From Streptomyces sp. NBC_00459 (lineage in GTDB: Bacteria; Actinomycetota; Actinomycetes; Streptomycetales; Streptomycetaceae), in contig NZ_CP107903.1 of the NCBI RefSeq assembly GCF_036013955.1, positions 3,410,001 to 3,474,000 of the forward strand: a stretch of 64,000 nucleotides of DNA, given 5' to 3'. The position numbers were made by a program, and so were the translations under genes. This document shows positions 27,711 through 36,761 of this stretch, one piece after another. The notes under the pieces were generated by a model. The model did no database searches, was not told the origin of the DNA, and saw only the letters and a list, made by a program, of their open reading frames with translations. Numbering within the stretch: the stretch's first letter is position 1; each line of letters opens with the position of its first letter.

Positions 27711-28879
27711 CGGTCACGACCACGGGCGCCCTGCGCACCGAAGTCGTCAGCGACGAGGCCGCCTTCGCCGAACTCGCCCCGGCCTGGGGCCGGTTGTACC
27801 GGCGGTGCGGTGCGGCGACCCCGTTCCAGAGCCATGCCTGGCTGCACTCGTGGTGGCTGTCGTACGGCGTCCCGGGCCGGCTGCGGGTCGTCGTGGTCCG
27901 CGATCCGTCGGGCGAACTCCTCGCCGCCGCCCCGCTGATGCGCGTTCACCGGCCACTGCCCGCCCTCGTGCCGCTCGGCGGCGCGATCTCCGACTACGGT
28001 GACGTGCTCCTCGACGACGACACGGCCGACGAGGCCGCCGCCGCCCTCGCCGAGGGCCTCTCCGGCGCAGCCCGCACCGCGCTCATCGATCTCCGCGAGG
28101 TACGCCCGGGAGGCGCGGCCGAACGCGTCTACGAGCGCTGGCGCGGCCCGCGCCGCCAGGTCAAGGACTCCCTGTGCCTGGAGCTGCCCGCCGTCTCGAT
28201 GGACGGACTGGTCTCCCGCCTCCCCTCCGCCAAGGCCCAGCGGGTCCGCGCCAAGCTGCGCAAGCTGACCGCGCTCGGCGTCGAGCGCCGCGCCGTCCGC
28301 CCCGAGGAGGTCGACGCGGCCCTGGCCCGTCTCCTCGAACTGCACCAACTCCAGTGGCAGGGACGGAAGGTGACGTCCGAACACCTCCAGCCCCGGTTCC
28401 GCGAGCACCTGGCCCGGTCGGTCGGGCCGATGGTGCGCTCCGGGGACGCCGTGGTCACCGAGTTCCGCCTCGACGACAGTGTGGTCGCGGTCGACCTGAC
28501 GCTGCTGTCGGGACGCCTCGCGGGCGGCTATCTGTACGGCGCCCACCCGGGCCTGCGGAAACGGAAGGCGGACGTCGCCGTGATGCTCCTCGACGCCTGC
28601 GCCCAGCACACGGGGGCGGGCGGCCACAGCACGCTGAGCCTGCTGCGCGGTGACGAGCCGTACAAGCACCACTGGCGCCCCGAACCCGTCGTCAACAAAA
28701 GGCTGTTGCTGGCCCGGCGGCTGACGGCACCGCTGATGTCGGCGGTCGTGTGCGATGTCGCCGCCCGCAGCCGGGGCAAGGAACTCCTGCGCCGGCTGCG
28801 GGAACGCGACGGCAACGGAAGCGGAAGCGGAAGCGGCGGCGGCGGCGGGGAAACCGGCAACGGTGGCGGCGGATCGTGA
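27707..28879 (+). CDS. GNAT/FemAB-like acyltransferase (CelD/BioF2-like)
   Basis: 390 residues with the CelD/BioF2-like GNAT pattern: TPFQSHAWLHSWWLSYG near residue 40, KAQRVRAKLRKLTALG in the middle, and HPGLRKRKADVAVMLLDACAQ followed by LLRGDEPYKHHW. Members acylate or aminoacylate sugars or cell-envelope intermediates. As last gene of the operon it probably decorates the repeat unit. It starts at GTG 27707 overlapping the Wzz-like stop. The last 25 residues are low-complexity Gly/Ser/Asn. Only 22 bp separate its stop from the convergent glycosidase gene. Confidence 0.8.
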   Translation: MTVTTTGALRTEVVSDEAAFAELAPAWGRLYRRCGAATPFQSHAWLHSWWLSYGVPGRLRVVVVRDPSGELLAAAPLMRVHRPLPALVPLGGAISDYGDVLLDDDTADEAAAALAEGLSGAARTALIDLREVRPGGAAERVYERWRGPRRQVKDSLCLELPAVSMDGLVSRLPSAKAQRVRAKLRKLTALGVERRAVRPEEVDAALARLLELHQLQWQGRKVTSEHLQPRFREHLARSVGPMVRSGDAVVTEFRLDDSVVAVDLTLLSGRLAGGYLYGAHPGLRKRKADVAVMLLDACAQHTGAGGHSTLSLLRGDEPYKHHWRPEPVVNKRLLLARRLTAPLMSAVVCDVAARSRGKELLRRLRERDGNGSGSGSGGGGGETGNGGGGS

Positions 28880-28901
28880 ACGACCCGCCGCCACCGGGCG
28901 G

Positions 28902-30242
28902 TCACCTGCTGCGCGACCACCAGTCGAACTTCAGGCACAGCTTCCCGCCCATCCAGTACTCCACCCAGTCGCCCAGATCCAGCGGCGAGCAGTTGGACGG
29001 TGGCAGCGGCACGGGCGGGACGACCGGATCCGTGGGCTTCGGCGGCTGCGGGGTCGGGACCGGGGGCACCGGCGGCACCGGTGTCGGGACAGTGGGCTCG
29101 GTGTCCTTACGGCCCGTCAGGACCTGGCGGTACACCTCGGACGCCTTCGGATTGCTGCCGCACTGCCACACGCCGTGCGGGCAGTAGTCGGTCAGCGTGT
29201 TGTACAGCGGCTTGTGCTCGTCCATCCACGCGAGCATGCGCCGCATGTACTCCGGATTGTCGCCGTTGCGGAACAGTCCCCATTCCGGATAGGAAATGGG
29301 CTTTCCATGGGCCTTGGCGAAATCCACATGCGCCTGAAGACCGTACGGCTCACTCACCTGCTCGTCGAATGACAGCCCCCTGGGCTGGTCGTACGAATCC
29401 ATGCCGATGATGTCGACCGTATCGTCCCCCGGATAGCACTGTGGCCACGGAATGGCGTCCTTGCCCCGGGTCGGATTGAAATCGAACCGGAATTTCTGGC
29501 CCGGCACCGCCCGCATGGTGGTGACGATCCTGTTCCAGTACCTCTTCCAGGCCTCCGGGTCCGGCCCACAGCGATGGGTGTACGTAATGCCGTTCATCTC
29601 CCACCCGAGCACGATGACCGTGTCCGGGATCTTCAGCTCGACCAGCCGCTGGGCCAGGGCGCGGAAGTGGTGATCGTAGAGACCGGCGGCGCCACGCCTC
29701 AGCTGCACCCGGACCTGACGGTCGGAGACACCCTCCTCGTTGCGCTCCAGCATGGGCACGTTGAGGACGAACAGCCGGTCCTCCTCGGCCCGCCGCCAGT
29801 CCGCCCACACGTCGAGGAAGCCGGGCAGCCCCTCGATGTTGCTCCACCGGTCACCCGGCAGATAGGTGTGGCCGACGCTGAGATCGGCACCGCCCAGCCA
29901 GCGGCTGAGCTCGGCGATCCTGGCCGTGCCCCGGGTGCCGTCGTAGTCGACGTACGCACCGAAGGAGGGGAGCCGGGGCGCCTTGGGCGGCTCCGGGGGT
30001 ACGGGCTTGGGCGGCTCGGGAGCCACCGGGGGTTCGGGGACCACGGGAGCGACCGGGGCCACTGTGCCGGTGGGTGGTGTCGGTTGAGTGACCGTGACCG
30101 TGTCCGGTGCGGGGACGGGAGGATCGGCCACCCCCGCGCCCACGGCGTGTCCCTGCCCCGCCACCAGGACGGCCGACGCGGCGACCGCCGCCGCCAGGAA
30201 CGCCAGCCGTCCGGTGCGGGCCCGTCGCTTGTGTGGGGCCAT
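28902..30242 (-). CDS. Secreted GH26-like glycoside hydrolase
   Basis: 446 residues. A signal/anchor (LAFLAAAVAASAVLVAGQGHAVG) is followed by a Pro-rich linker (about 45-95, with PEPPKPVPPEPPK repeats). A TIM-barrel domain resembling GH26 beta-mannanases comes next: FGAYVDYDGTRGTARI, VIVLGWEMNG with the putative acid/base Glu, and ISYPEWGLFRNGDNP with the putative nucleophile Glu. A second Pro-rich linker leads to a short C-terminal module (NCSPLDLGDWVEYWMGGKLCLKF). AAGGAG lies five bases upstream of ATG 30242. It is transcribed towards the exopolysaccharide operon and may trim or release its product; the substrate is not visible from sequence. Confidence 0.82.
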   Translation of the reverse strand: MAPHKRRARTGRLAFLAAAVAASAVLVAGQGHAVGAGVADPPVPAPDTVTVTQPTPPTGTVAPVAPVVPEPPVAPEPPKPVPPEPPKAPRLPSFGAYVDYDGTRGTARIAELSRWLGGADLSVGHTYLPGDRWSNIEGLPGFLDVWADWRRAEEDRLFVLNVPMLERNEEGVSDRQVRVQLRRGAAGLYDHHFRALAQRLVELKIPDTVIVLGWEMNGITYTHRCGPDPEAWKRYWNRIVTTMRAVPGQKFRFDFNPTRGKDAIPWPQCYPGDDTVDIIGMDSYDQPRGLSFDEQVSEPYGLQAHVDFAKAHGKPISYPEWGLFRNGDNPEYMRRMLAWMDEHKPLYNTLTDYCPHGVWQCGSNPKASEVYRQVLTGRKDTEPTVPTPVPPVPPVPTPQPPKPTDPVVPPVPLPPSNCSPLDLGDWVEYWMGGKLCLKFDWWSRSR

Positions 30243-30264
30243 GCCTGCTCCTTCCTCCACGCGC

Positions 30265-30328
30265 GTACTCCCTGTTCTCACACTGCCTGTTTTTCGCACT
30301 GCCTGTTTTTCGCACTGCCTGTTCTCGT
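30265..30328. repeat. Imperfect 16-bp tandem repeats in glycosidase upstream region
   Basis: CACTGCCTGTTTTTCG occurs at 30281-30296 and again at 30297-30312, followed by the variant CACTGCCTGTTCTCGT at 30313-30328. A weaker copy (ACTCCCTGTTCTCA) lies at 30267-30280. The array lies 22-85 bp upstream of the glycosidase ATG, where it could form part of the leader or a multi-site operator. Confidence 0.75.
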
Positions 30329-30449
30329 CCTGCCTTTTCACCTACTGACACTCAGTCATATGAGTATGAATTCCGCCACCGCGCTTGAGACTTTCGAGTG
30401 TTCTGCTCGCCCGCACGAGTGAACCGACCCGAAGGAAACCCGAAAACAC

Positions 30450-31778
30450 ATGTCCGTTTCGCTGCTCGACAACCGCGTCCCCGCCGTCCTCGTGCGGACC
30501 GACCTGAATCCCTTTCACCACGGAACACTGGGCGCCGTACGCTCTCTCGGCCGGGCGGGCGTCGACGTGCACCTGATCGCCGACGTCGGCGGAAGTCCCG
30601 TACGCAGATCCCGCTTCGTCCGCCAACTGCATCCGCCGCCGCTGCCCGGTGCCGCCCCCGCCGACATCGCCCGCGCACTCCTGCGGGTGGCCTCCCAGAT
30701 CGCGCGGCCCGGTGTGCTGATCCCGCTCGACGACGCGAGCGCCGTCGCGGTGGGCCGGGCCAGGGCCGAGCTGGCACCCGCCTTTCTGCTGCCGCAGCAG
30801 CCCGGCGCACTGGCCGAACGGGTGGCCGACAAGGCCGAACTGGCCGCCGTGTGCGCGGCCGTGGGCGTGCCGCACCCCCTGACACTCGTCCCGGACAGCG
30901 CGGCCGAGGCCGCCGCCATGGCCTGGCACCTCGGGCTGCCGGCCGTGGCGAAGTGGAGTCGGCCGTGGCTGCTCCCGGCCGACAGCGACCTGCGCAGCAC
31001 GGTGGTCGTACGCTCGGCGCGGCAGGCGCGCGAGCTGTATCTGCGCACGGAGGAGGCGGGCTGCCGACTGCTGCTCCAGTCGTTCCTGCCGGCGGGACCC
31101 GACCTCGACTGGTTCTGCCACGGGTACGTCGACCGCACCGGGACCGTGCGGGGCGGCGGCACCGGCCGCAAACTGCACGCGTGGCCGCGCGGGGCCGGGC
31201 TGACCGCGGTGGGCCACTGGACACCGAACGCGCAGGTCCGGGCGCTCACGGACAGCGTCGTCGGCGCACTGGGCTACCGGGGCATCTTCGACCTCGACTT
31301 CCGCCGCTGCGCCACCACCGGCGACTACCACCTGCTCGACTTCAACCCGCGCCCCGGCGCCCAGTTCCGGCTCTTCACCGACACGGCCGGGCTGGACGTC
31401 GTACGGGCCCAGCACCTCGACCTGACCCACCGTCCGCTGCCCGAGGGGGTGCCGCGGCCCGAGCGGGCGTTCGTGGTCGAGAACTACGCGCCGCTCAGCG
31501 CGCTGCGCCCGGCGCCGGCCGGCCGCGAACTGGCCTGGCACGCCCCGGACGACCTCGCGCCCGGCTGGGCGATGTGGGCCCTGTGGGCCCGGCACGCCGT
31601 CCGCCGCCTGCCGACCCGGCTGCGCCGGCTCTGCGCACGGTCCGAACCGGACGACACGCAGGCACGCGTGGTCCGGCAGGCGGTGGCCGACGCGCCACAG
31701 CCACAGCCACAGCCACAGCCCGGCGGTTCTCTGACCGAGGGGTCCCTGACCAACGACGAGAAAGCGAACAGTTGCTGA
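30450..31778 (+). CDS. ATP-grasp domain carboxylate ligase
   Basis: 442 residues. An N-terminal pre-ATP-grasp Rossmann part (AVLVRTDLNPFHHGTLGAVRSLGRAGVDVHLIAD) and an ATP-grasp fold (ADKAELAAVCAAVGVPHPLT, LLLQSFLPAGPDLDWFCHGY, metal-binding GIFDLDFRR ... YHLLDFNPRPGAQF) are visible. Such enzymes join a carboxylate to an amine or other nucleophile through an acyl phosphate. The C-terminal 60 residues are Arg-rich, then Pro-Gln repeats (QPQPQPQP). A TGATG overlap couples it to the flavoprotein gene. Substrates are unknown. Confidence 0.82.
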   Translation: MSVSLLDNRVPAVLVRTDLNPFHHGTLGAVRSLGRAGVDVHLIADVGGSPVRRSRFVRQLHPPPLPGAAPADIARALLRVASQIARPGVLIPLDDASAVAVGRARAELAPAFLLPQQPGALAERVADKAELAAVCAAVGVPHPLTLVPDSAAEAAAMAWHLGLPAVAKWSRPWLLPADSDLRSTVVVRSARQARELYLRTEEAGCRLLLQSFLPAGPDLDWFCHGYVDRTGTVRGGGTGRKLHAWPRGAGLTAVGHWTPNAQVRALTDSVVGALGYRGIFDLDFRRCATTGDYHLLDFNPRPGAQFRLFTDTAGLDVVRAQHLDLTHRPLPEGVPRPERAFVVENYAPLSALRPAPAGRELAWHAPDDLAPGWAMWALWARHAVRRLPTRLRRLCARSEPDDTQARVVRQAVADAPQPQPQPQPGGSLTEGSLTNDEKANSC

Positions 31779-33046
31779 TGTACGACCTGCTGGTGGTGGG
31801 CGCCGGCCCCTACGGCCTGTCCATCGCCTCCCACGCCGCCGGCGCCGGACTCCGGCTGCGAGTCCTCGGCCGGCCCATGGCCTCCTGGCGCGACCACATG
31901 CCCCGGGGCATGTACCTCAAGTCCGAACCGTGGGCGTCGAACCTGTCCGACCCCGACAACCGCTGGCGCCTCGACACGTACTGCGCCGGTCAGGGCGTCA
32001 AGGCACGGCACGGACAGCCGATCCCGCTGGAGATGTTCGCCGCGTACGGGCAGTGGTTCGCGCGCAACGCCGTGCCCGAGGTCGACGAACGGACGGTGAC
32101 CCGGGTGACACCCGTGCCCGGCGGTTTCGAGGCGGTGGCGGAGGACGGCGAGACGGTACGCGCCCGGACGGTCGCCCTGGCCGTCGGTGTGCTCCCCTTC
32201 GTAGAGATCCCGGCCACCCTCCGCGCTCTCGGCCCCGACCTGGTCTCGCACAGCAGCCACCACGGCGACCTCGACCGCTTCCGCGGCCGGGACGTCACGG
32301 TGATCGGCGGCGGCCAGGCGGCCCTGGAGACGGCGGCCCTGCTCGCCGAACAGGGCACCCGGGTAAGGGTGTTGGCCCGAGCGGAGCAGCTGCACTGGAA
32401 CGACGTACCGCCACCGTGGGAGCGCCCCTGGTGGCGCTCGGCCCGTGCCCCGCACAGCGGTCTGGGCTGCGGCTGGCGCAACTGGTTCTACGCGGAACGC
32501 CCCGGCCTCTTCCACCGCCTCCCGGAACCGACCCGAGCCCGGATCGCCACGACCGCCCTCGGCCCGGCGGGCGCCTGGTGGGTGCGCGACCGCGTCGAAC
32601 CGGCGGTGGAGGTACTCCTCGGCCAGGAGGTCGCGAAGGCCCGGGAGCTGACGGGCGCCGGCGGCGGCGTACGGCTGGACACGGTGACCCGGTCCGGCGA
32701 GCGGCGCTCCCTGGAGACCGAACACGTCATCGCGGCAACGGGGTTCAGGGCTACGTGCGACCGGCTGAGCCTGCTGGATCCCCGACTGGGCACCGGCCTG
32801 GGCGCGTCGGCGGACGGGTCCCCGGCGGTCGGTCGGCACTTCGAGTCCTCGTACCCCGGCCTGTTCCTGGCGGGCCTGGTCACGGCGTCCGGCTTCGGCC
32901 CGTCGATGCGCTTCGTACACGGCGCGACGTTCACCGCGGAGACGCTCGTACGAGGAGTACGGCGCCGGCTGCGGGCGGAAGCCCGGGCGGGCGGCGGAAC
33001 GGTACCGGGGCAAGGGCGACGCGAGGGGGTGCGCTCCGCCGGGTAG
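31778..33046 (+). CDS. FAD/NAD(P)-binding oxidoreductase, N-hydroxylase-like
   Basis: 422 residues. An N-terminal FAD motif (DLLVVGAGPYGLSIASHAAGAG) and a second dinucleotide motif (VTVIGGGQAALETAALLAEQG near residue 175) are followed by ATGFRATCDRLSLL and the C-terminal flavin segment (GLFLAGLVTASGFGPSMRFVHGA). The layout is that of class B/N-hydroxylating flavin monooxygenases. Its translational coupling to the ATP-grasp ligase suggests the pair hydroxylates or oxidises and then condenses a small substrate, perhaps an amine-bearing envelope or signalling compound. This is inferred only. Confidence 0.82.
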   Translation: MYDLLVVGAGPYGLSIASHAAGAGLRLRVLGRPMASWRDHMPRGMYLKSEPWASNLSDPDNRWRLDTYCAGQGVKARHGQPIPLEMFAAYGQWFARNAVPEVDERTVTRVTPVPGGFEAVAEDGETVRARTVALAVGVLPFVEIPATLRALGPDLVSHSSHHGDLDRFRGRDVTVIGGGQAALETAALLAEQGTRVRVLARAEQLHWNDVPPPWERPWWRSARAPHSGLGCGWRNWFYAERPGLFHRLPEPTRARIATTALGPAGAWWVRDRVEPAVEVLLGQEVAKARELTGAGGGVRLDTVTRSGERRSLETEHVIAATGFRATCDRLSLLDPRLGTGLGASADGSPAVGRHFESSYPGLFLAGLVTASGFGPSMRFVHGATFTAETLVRGVRRRLRAEARAGGGTVPGQGRREGVRSAG

Positions 33047-33146
33047 GCGGGTCTGCGGGTTCCCGGTAGGCGGGTCGCCTTCTGCGGGCCGGTTGGGCGG
33101 GGCTCGCCCACGCGACGGAACCGCAGATCGATACGGCCCCGCGCCA

Positions 33147-33190
33147 CTGGACGAGCCCCGCGCCTCATACAGGGCGCGGGGCTCGTCCAG
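33147..33190. terminator. Bidirectional terminator between flavoprotein and LPPTG gene
   Basis: A perfect 18-bp stem (33147-33164 with 33173-33190) and eight-base loop lie between convergent genes, 100 bp after the flavoprotein stop and 23 bp before the LPPTG-protein stop. Confidence 0.85.
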
Positions 33191-33213
33191 GTGCCAGCAG
33201 CCTTACAGGTGCC

Positions 33214-34167
<954 letters not shown>

Positions 34168-34270
34168 TCTGATTATCTTCCTGCTGGGAGAGGTGAGAAA
34201 AAGCCGGCCTTGGCACCGAAAGGCTCTCCAAGACCGGCCCAGACACCGCCGAACGGCTGGTGCTACGACG

Positions 34271-34498
34271 TCAGTCGTTGACGCAGGTGTTGCCGAACGC
34301 CGGGTTCAGCAGCGCGATGACGTTGATCGAGTTGCCGCACACGTTGACGGGAATGTGGACGGGCACCTGGACCACGTTGCCGGAGAGCACACCCGGGGAG
34401 TTGGCGGCGAAGCCCTCCGCCTCGGCGTCCGCGAAGGCCGGGGCGGCCATTCCGAGCGCCATGATGGCGCCCGCGATGACAGCAACGCTCTTCTTCAT
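34271..34498 (-). CDS. chpD: Short chaplin (ChpD position)
   Basis: 75-residue chaplin with a signal peptide (MKKSVAVIAGAIMALGMAAPAFA) and one domain (NSPGVLSGNVVQVPVHIPVNVCGN, INVIALLNPAFGNTCVND) with both cysteines, ending right after the domain. AAGGGA lies six bases before ATG 34498; an in-frame ATG at 34528 lacks a site. It lies 103 bp upstream of the LPPTG gene in the same direction and next to the rodlins, matching the chpD locus of S. coelicolor as I recall it. Confidence 0.88.
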   Translation of the reverse strand: MKKSVAVIAGAIMALGMAAPAFADAEAEGFAANSPGVLSGNVVQVPVHIPVNVCGNSINVIALLNPAFGNTCVND

Positions 34499-34810
34499 GA
34501 GGTTTCCCTTCTCTGCGGTCATGCCCATATGTCGGCCGAAGACCGAGCGAGCACAGCATGAACGGCTCGCACCATGACCGGCAGTTGTAAAACGAGGGAT
34601 AGACAGCCGAAGAAACTACGGAACGTGGTCCCACAGGTAATTCACTCGAACGCCCCGAAGCGACAGAAAACACAGTCCACACGAAAGGCTTAAGGAAATC
34701 GGGGAGATGACAAAAAACGGACAGCCCCCGCACCATGTGCGGAGGCTGTCCGAGCTGCGATTATGAGCGACCGGACGAATGTTGACGACCAGTCAGCAGA
34801 CGGCGACAGA
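34499..34810. other. Region between chaplin and rodlin genes
   Basis: This 312-bp stretch contains the chaplin promoter region and the rodlin terminator at 34718-34752. It is relatively AT-rich (34584-34680). I did not find a good BldN-type promoter here, unlike at the other surface-protein genes, and saw no ORF. Confidence 0.45.
34718..34752 (-). terminator. Intrinsic terminator of rodlin gene, with T-tract
   Basis: Read on the minus strand, a roughly 15-bp stem (CGGACAGCC...GCAC / complement, one mispaired position) is followed directly by six T residues (34717-34712). It is one of only two canonical U-tract terminators that I noticed in the window, and it lies 58 bp after the rodlin stop. 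Confidence 0.85.
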
Positions 34811-35221
34811 TCAGCTGTTGCCGACACCGTTCCCGGACAGGACCGGAATGTCGCTGAGGACGTGGGCCAGCGGCTCGTCGCCCTTGGCCTGCGTCGAGTT
34901 CTCGGCGCACTGCTGGTTCTGCGGGGCCGACAGGATCGGAATGTCCTGGACAGCGATCGGCACGACGCCAACGATGGAGCCCACGTTGCCCTTGACGGGC
35001 AGACCGACACAGAGCTTGTTCAGGGTGCCCTGAGCCAGGCTCATCTGAGGGCTCATGTCGCCCTTGGTCACGGAGTTGCCGAACTTCGAGACAGCACCGT
35101 TCCCGCTGACGGACGTCGTGCCCCCGTCGTCCGCTGTGGCAAGCGCCTGAGGGGCGGTCGCCGCCGACACTCCGACGACAGATGCGGCTACCGCCGCCGC
35201 GGCCATTGCCTTCTTCAGCAT
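34811..35221 (-). CDS. rdlB: Rodlin protein
   Basis: 136-residue rodlin with a signal peptide ([20 protein letters not shown] ... ALA). The mature rodlin core runs [56 protein letters not shown], then QNQQC and [15 protein letters not shown]. Rodlins assemble with chaplins into the rodlet mosaic on aerial hyphae and spores. Two conserved cysteines are present. AAAGGA lies seven bases before ATG 35221. It is divergent from the next rodlin, as rdlA/rdlB are in S. coelicolor; the A/B lettering is arbitrary here. Confidence 0.9.
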   Translation of the reverse strand: MLKKAMAAAAVAASVVGVSAATAPQALATADDGGTTSVSGNGAVSKFGNSVTKGDMSPQMSLAQGTLNKLCVGLPVKGNVGSIVGVVPIAVQDIPILSAPQNQQCAENSTQAKGDEPLAHVLSDIPVLSGNGVGNS

Positions 35222-35266
35222 TTCGCTTTCCTTTCCTGGCAGAGACACATGTTCCTGCTCTCGCCA

Positions 35267-35294
35267 TCAACCGGATGCGCGGGGATTGGTTTCG
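35267..35294 (-). promoter_or_regulatory. Candidate sigma-BldN promoter of minus-strand rodlin
   Basis: On the minus strand: CGAAAC (35294-35289), 16 bp, GGTTGA (35272-35267). One mismatch in each box to the CGTAAC/CGTTGA pattern; it lies 46 bp upstream of the rodlin ATG. Confidence 0.5.
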
Positions 35295-35398
35295 CTCGTT
35301 CACCCGATTGGCCCGTCCCGGCCTGGAAATTCGTGCCACGGCCCGACTGACACGCCCCTCGGGAACACCCCAGTTCGTAGGCCATCGGAGTGAACCGC

Positions 35399-35426
35399 AG
35401 CAACTATGCGCGCCGAAGGCAGTTGA
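35399..35426 (+). promoter_or_regulatory. Candidate sigma-BldN promoter of plus-strand rodlin
   Basis: AGCAAC (35399-35404), 16 bp, AGTTGA (35421-35426), located 45 bp before the rodlin GTG. The match is weaker in the -35 box (four of six) than for the third rodlin. Confidence 0.45.
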
Positions 35427-35471
35427 TCAGAGCGCTCCGGTGGACGGGGTTTCTTTCGAAGGGACTAGCAA

Positions 35472-35882
35472 GTGATCAAGAAGGTTATGGCTGCCGCCGC
35501 AGTCGCCGCTTCCGTCATCGGTGCCTCCGCCGCGGTCGCGCCGCAGGCCATGGCGATCGCCAACGACGGTGGCACGACCTCCACCAGCGGCAACGGCGCC
35601 ATCCAGAAGTACGGCAACTCGGCCACGTACGGCAACATGAGCCCCCAGATGGCGCTCATCCAGGGCTCGCTCAACAAGCCCTGCATCGGTCTGCCGGCCA
35701 AGGTCAACGCCGGTTCGCTCGTCGGCGTCGTGCCGATCGCCGTCCAGGACATCCCGGTCCTGTCTGCCCCGCAGAACCAGCAGTGTGTCGAGAACTCGAC
35801 GCAGGCCAAGGGCGACGAGCCGCTGTCGCACATCCTCAGCGACATCCCCGTGCTGTCCGGCAACGGCGTCGGCAACAACTGA
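35472..35882 (+). CDS. rdlA: Rodlin protein
   Basis: 136-residue rodlin, divergent from the 34811-35221 copy. The signal is [19 protein letters not shown] ... AMA, and the core contains [58 protein letters not shown] and [15 protein letters not shown]. The start is GTG 35472 with GAAGGGA seven bases upstream. It is closer in sequence to the third rodlin than to the divergent one in the LNKPC and [14 protein letters not shown] segments. Confidence 0.9.
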   Translation: MIKKVMAAAAVAASVIGASAAVAPQAMAIANDGGTTSTSGNGAIQKYGNSATYGNMSPQMALIQGSLNKPCIGLPAKVNAGSLVGVVPIAVQDIPVLSAPQNQQCVENSTQAKGDEPLSHILSDIPVLSGNGVGNN

Positions 35883-35947
35883 TCCGCAGCACCAGTACCA
35901 CCGGCGACGACCAGGCCGGGCGTACACCTGGGCTCTTCGAGCCTTCA

Positions 35948-35981
35948 CCAGCGGGCCGCCGGATTCCCGGCGGCCCGCTGG
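35948..35981 (+). terminator. Rodlin terminator
   Basis: A perfect 15-bp stem (35948-35962 with 35967-35981) and ATTC loop lie 65 bp after the rodlin stop. Confidence 0.8.
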
Positions 35982-36266
35982 CCTGCGTTGCGTCAGATGA
36001 CGCCGGAACAGCCCTTGTTCCGGTTTTCCGGGCTTCCCGTCTCTCCCGGTTGTGCGGGATCGCGCCGCCGTGCGTGACAACCGGCCGAGGTGGGCCCCTG
36101 AGCCGGGCGGTCGGGCGGATGAGCAAGCGGCCCTCTTCCCCCGAACAACTGCCCCCACACCTCAATCACTGGGCCAAACGGGGCAATCACCGCAACCCCG
36201 GCCGGGGTCGGACCGTTGACGATCACGCAGCTCCTCACCGGAGTCCGCTTTTCGAAGGGAATGAAC
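35982..36266. other. Gap between second and third rodlins
   Basis: With the preceding terminator this makes a 384-bp gap. It contains the BldN-type promoter at 36191-36219 and the third rodlin's leader. Nothing coding was seen. Confidence 0.45.
36191..36219 (+). promoter_or_regulatory. Candidate sigma-BldN promoter of third rodlin
   Basis: CGCAAC (36191-36196), 17 bp, CGTTGA (36214-36219). The -10 box is exact and the -35 has one mismatch to the BldN consensus as I recall it, the best match in the window. It is 47 bp before the start codon. Confidence 0.55.
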
Positions 36267-36674
36267 ATGAAGAAGCTGTGGGCAACCGCGGCCATCGCCG
36301 CCTCCGTCGCCGGTATCTCGGCGACGGCAGCACCCCAGGCCCTGGCGATCGCCGATGACGGTGGCACCACCTCCATCAGCGGCAACGGCGCCGAGCAGGA
36401 GTTCGGCAACTCGGCCACGTTCGGTGACATGAGCCCGCAGCTCTCGCTGGTCCAGGGTTCGCTGAACAAGCCGTGTGTCGGCCTCCCGGCCAAGCTCAAC
36501 GTCGGTTCTGTCGTCGGCCTGGTGCCGATCGCCGTCCAGGACATCCCGATCCTGTCGGCCCCGCAGAACCAGCAGTGCGTCGAGAACTCGACGCAGGCCA
36601 AGGGCGACGAGCCCCTGTCGCACATCCTCAGCGACATCCCCGTGCTGTCCGGCAACGGCGCCGGCAACAGCTGA
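36267..36674 (+). CDS. rdlC: Third rodlin protein
   Basis: 135-residue rodlin in tandem with the second. The signal is [19 protein letters not shown] ... ALA, and the core contains [58 protein letters not shown] and [18 protein letters not shown] 36267 is preceded by AAGGGA at six bases; the ATG at 36261 would overlap that site. S. coelicolor has two rodlins, and a third gene is known from some other species; the symbol here is provisional. Confidence 0.88.
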   Translation: MKKLWATAAIAASVAGISATAAPQALAIADDGGTTSISGNGAEQEFGNSATFGDMSPQLSLVQGSLNKPCVGLPAKLNVGSVVGLVPIAVQDIPILSAPQNQQCVENSTQAKGDEPLSHILSDIPVLSGNGAGNS

Positions 36675-36694
36675 GCCTCCCCGCTCGGTTGCGG

Positions 36695-36726
36695 CGGCGG
36701 GTCACCGGTTCTCCGGTGGCCCGCCG
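36695..36726. terminator. Terminator after third rodlin
   Basis: A 14-bp stem (36695-36708 with 36713-36726, one wobble pair) and TTCT loop lie between the rodlin and the convergent acyl-CoA ligase gene. Confidence 0.75.
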
Positions 36727-36761
36727 TTCGGCGTTTGTGGCTCTACCTCACCGCCTCGGGC

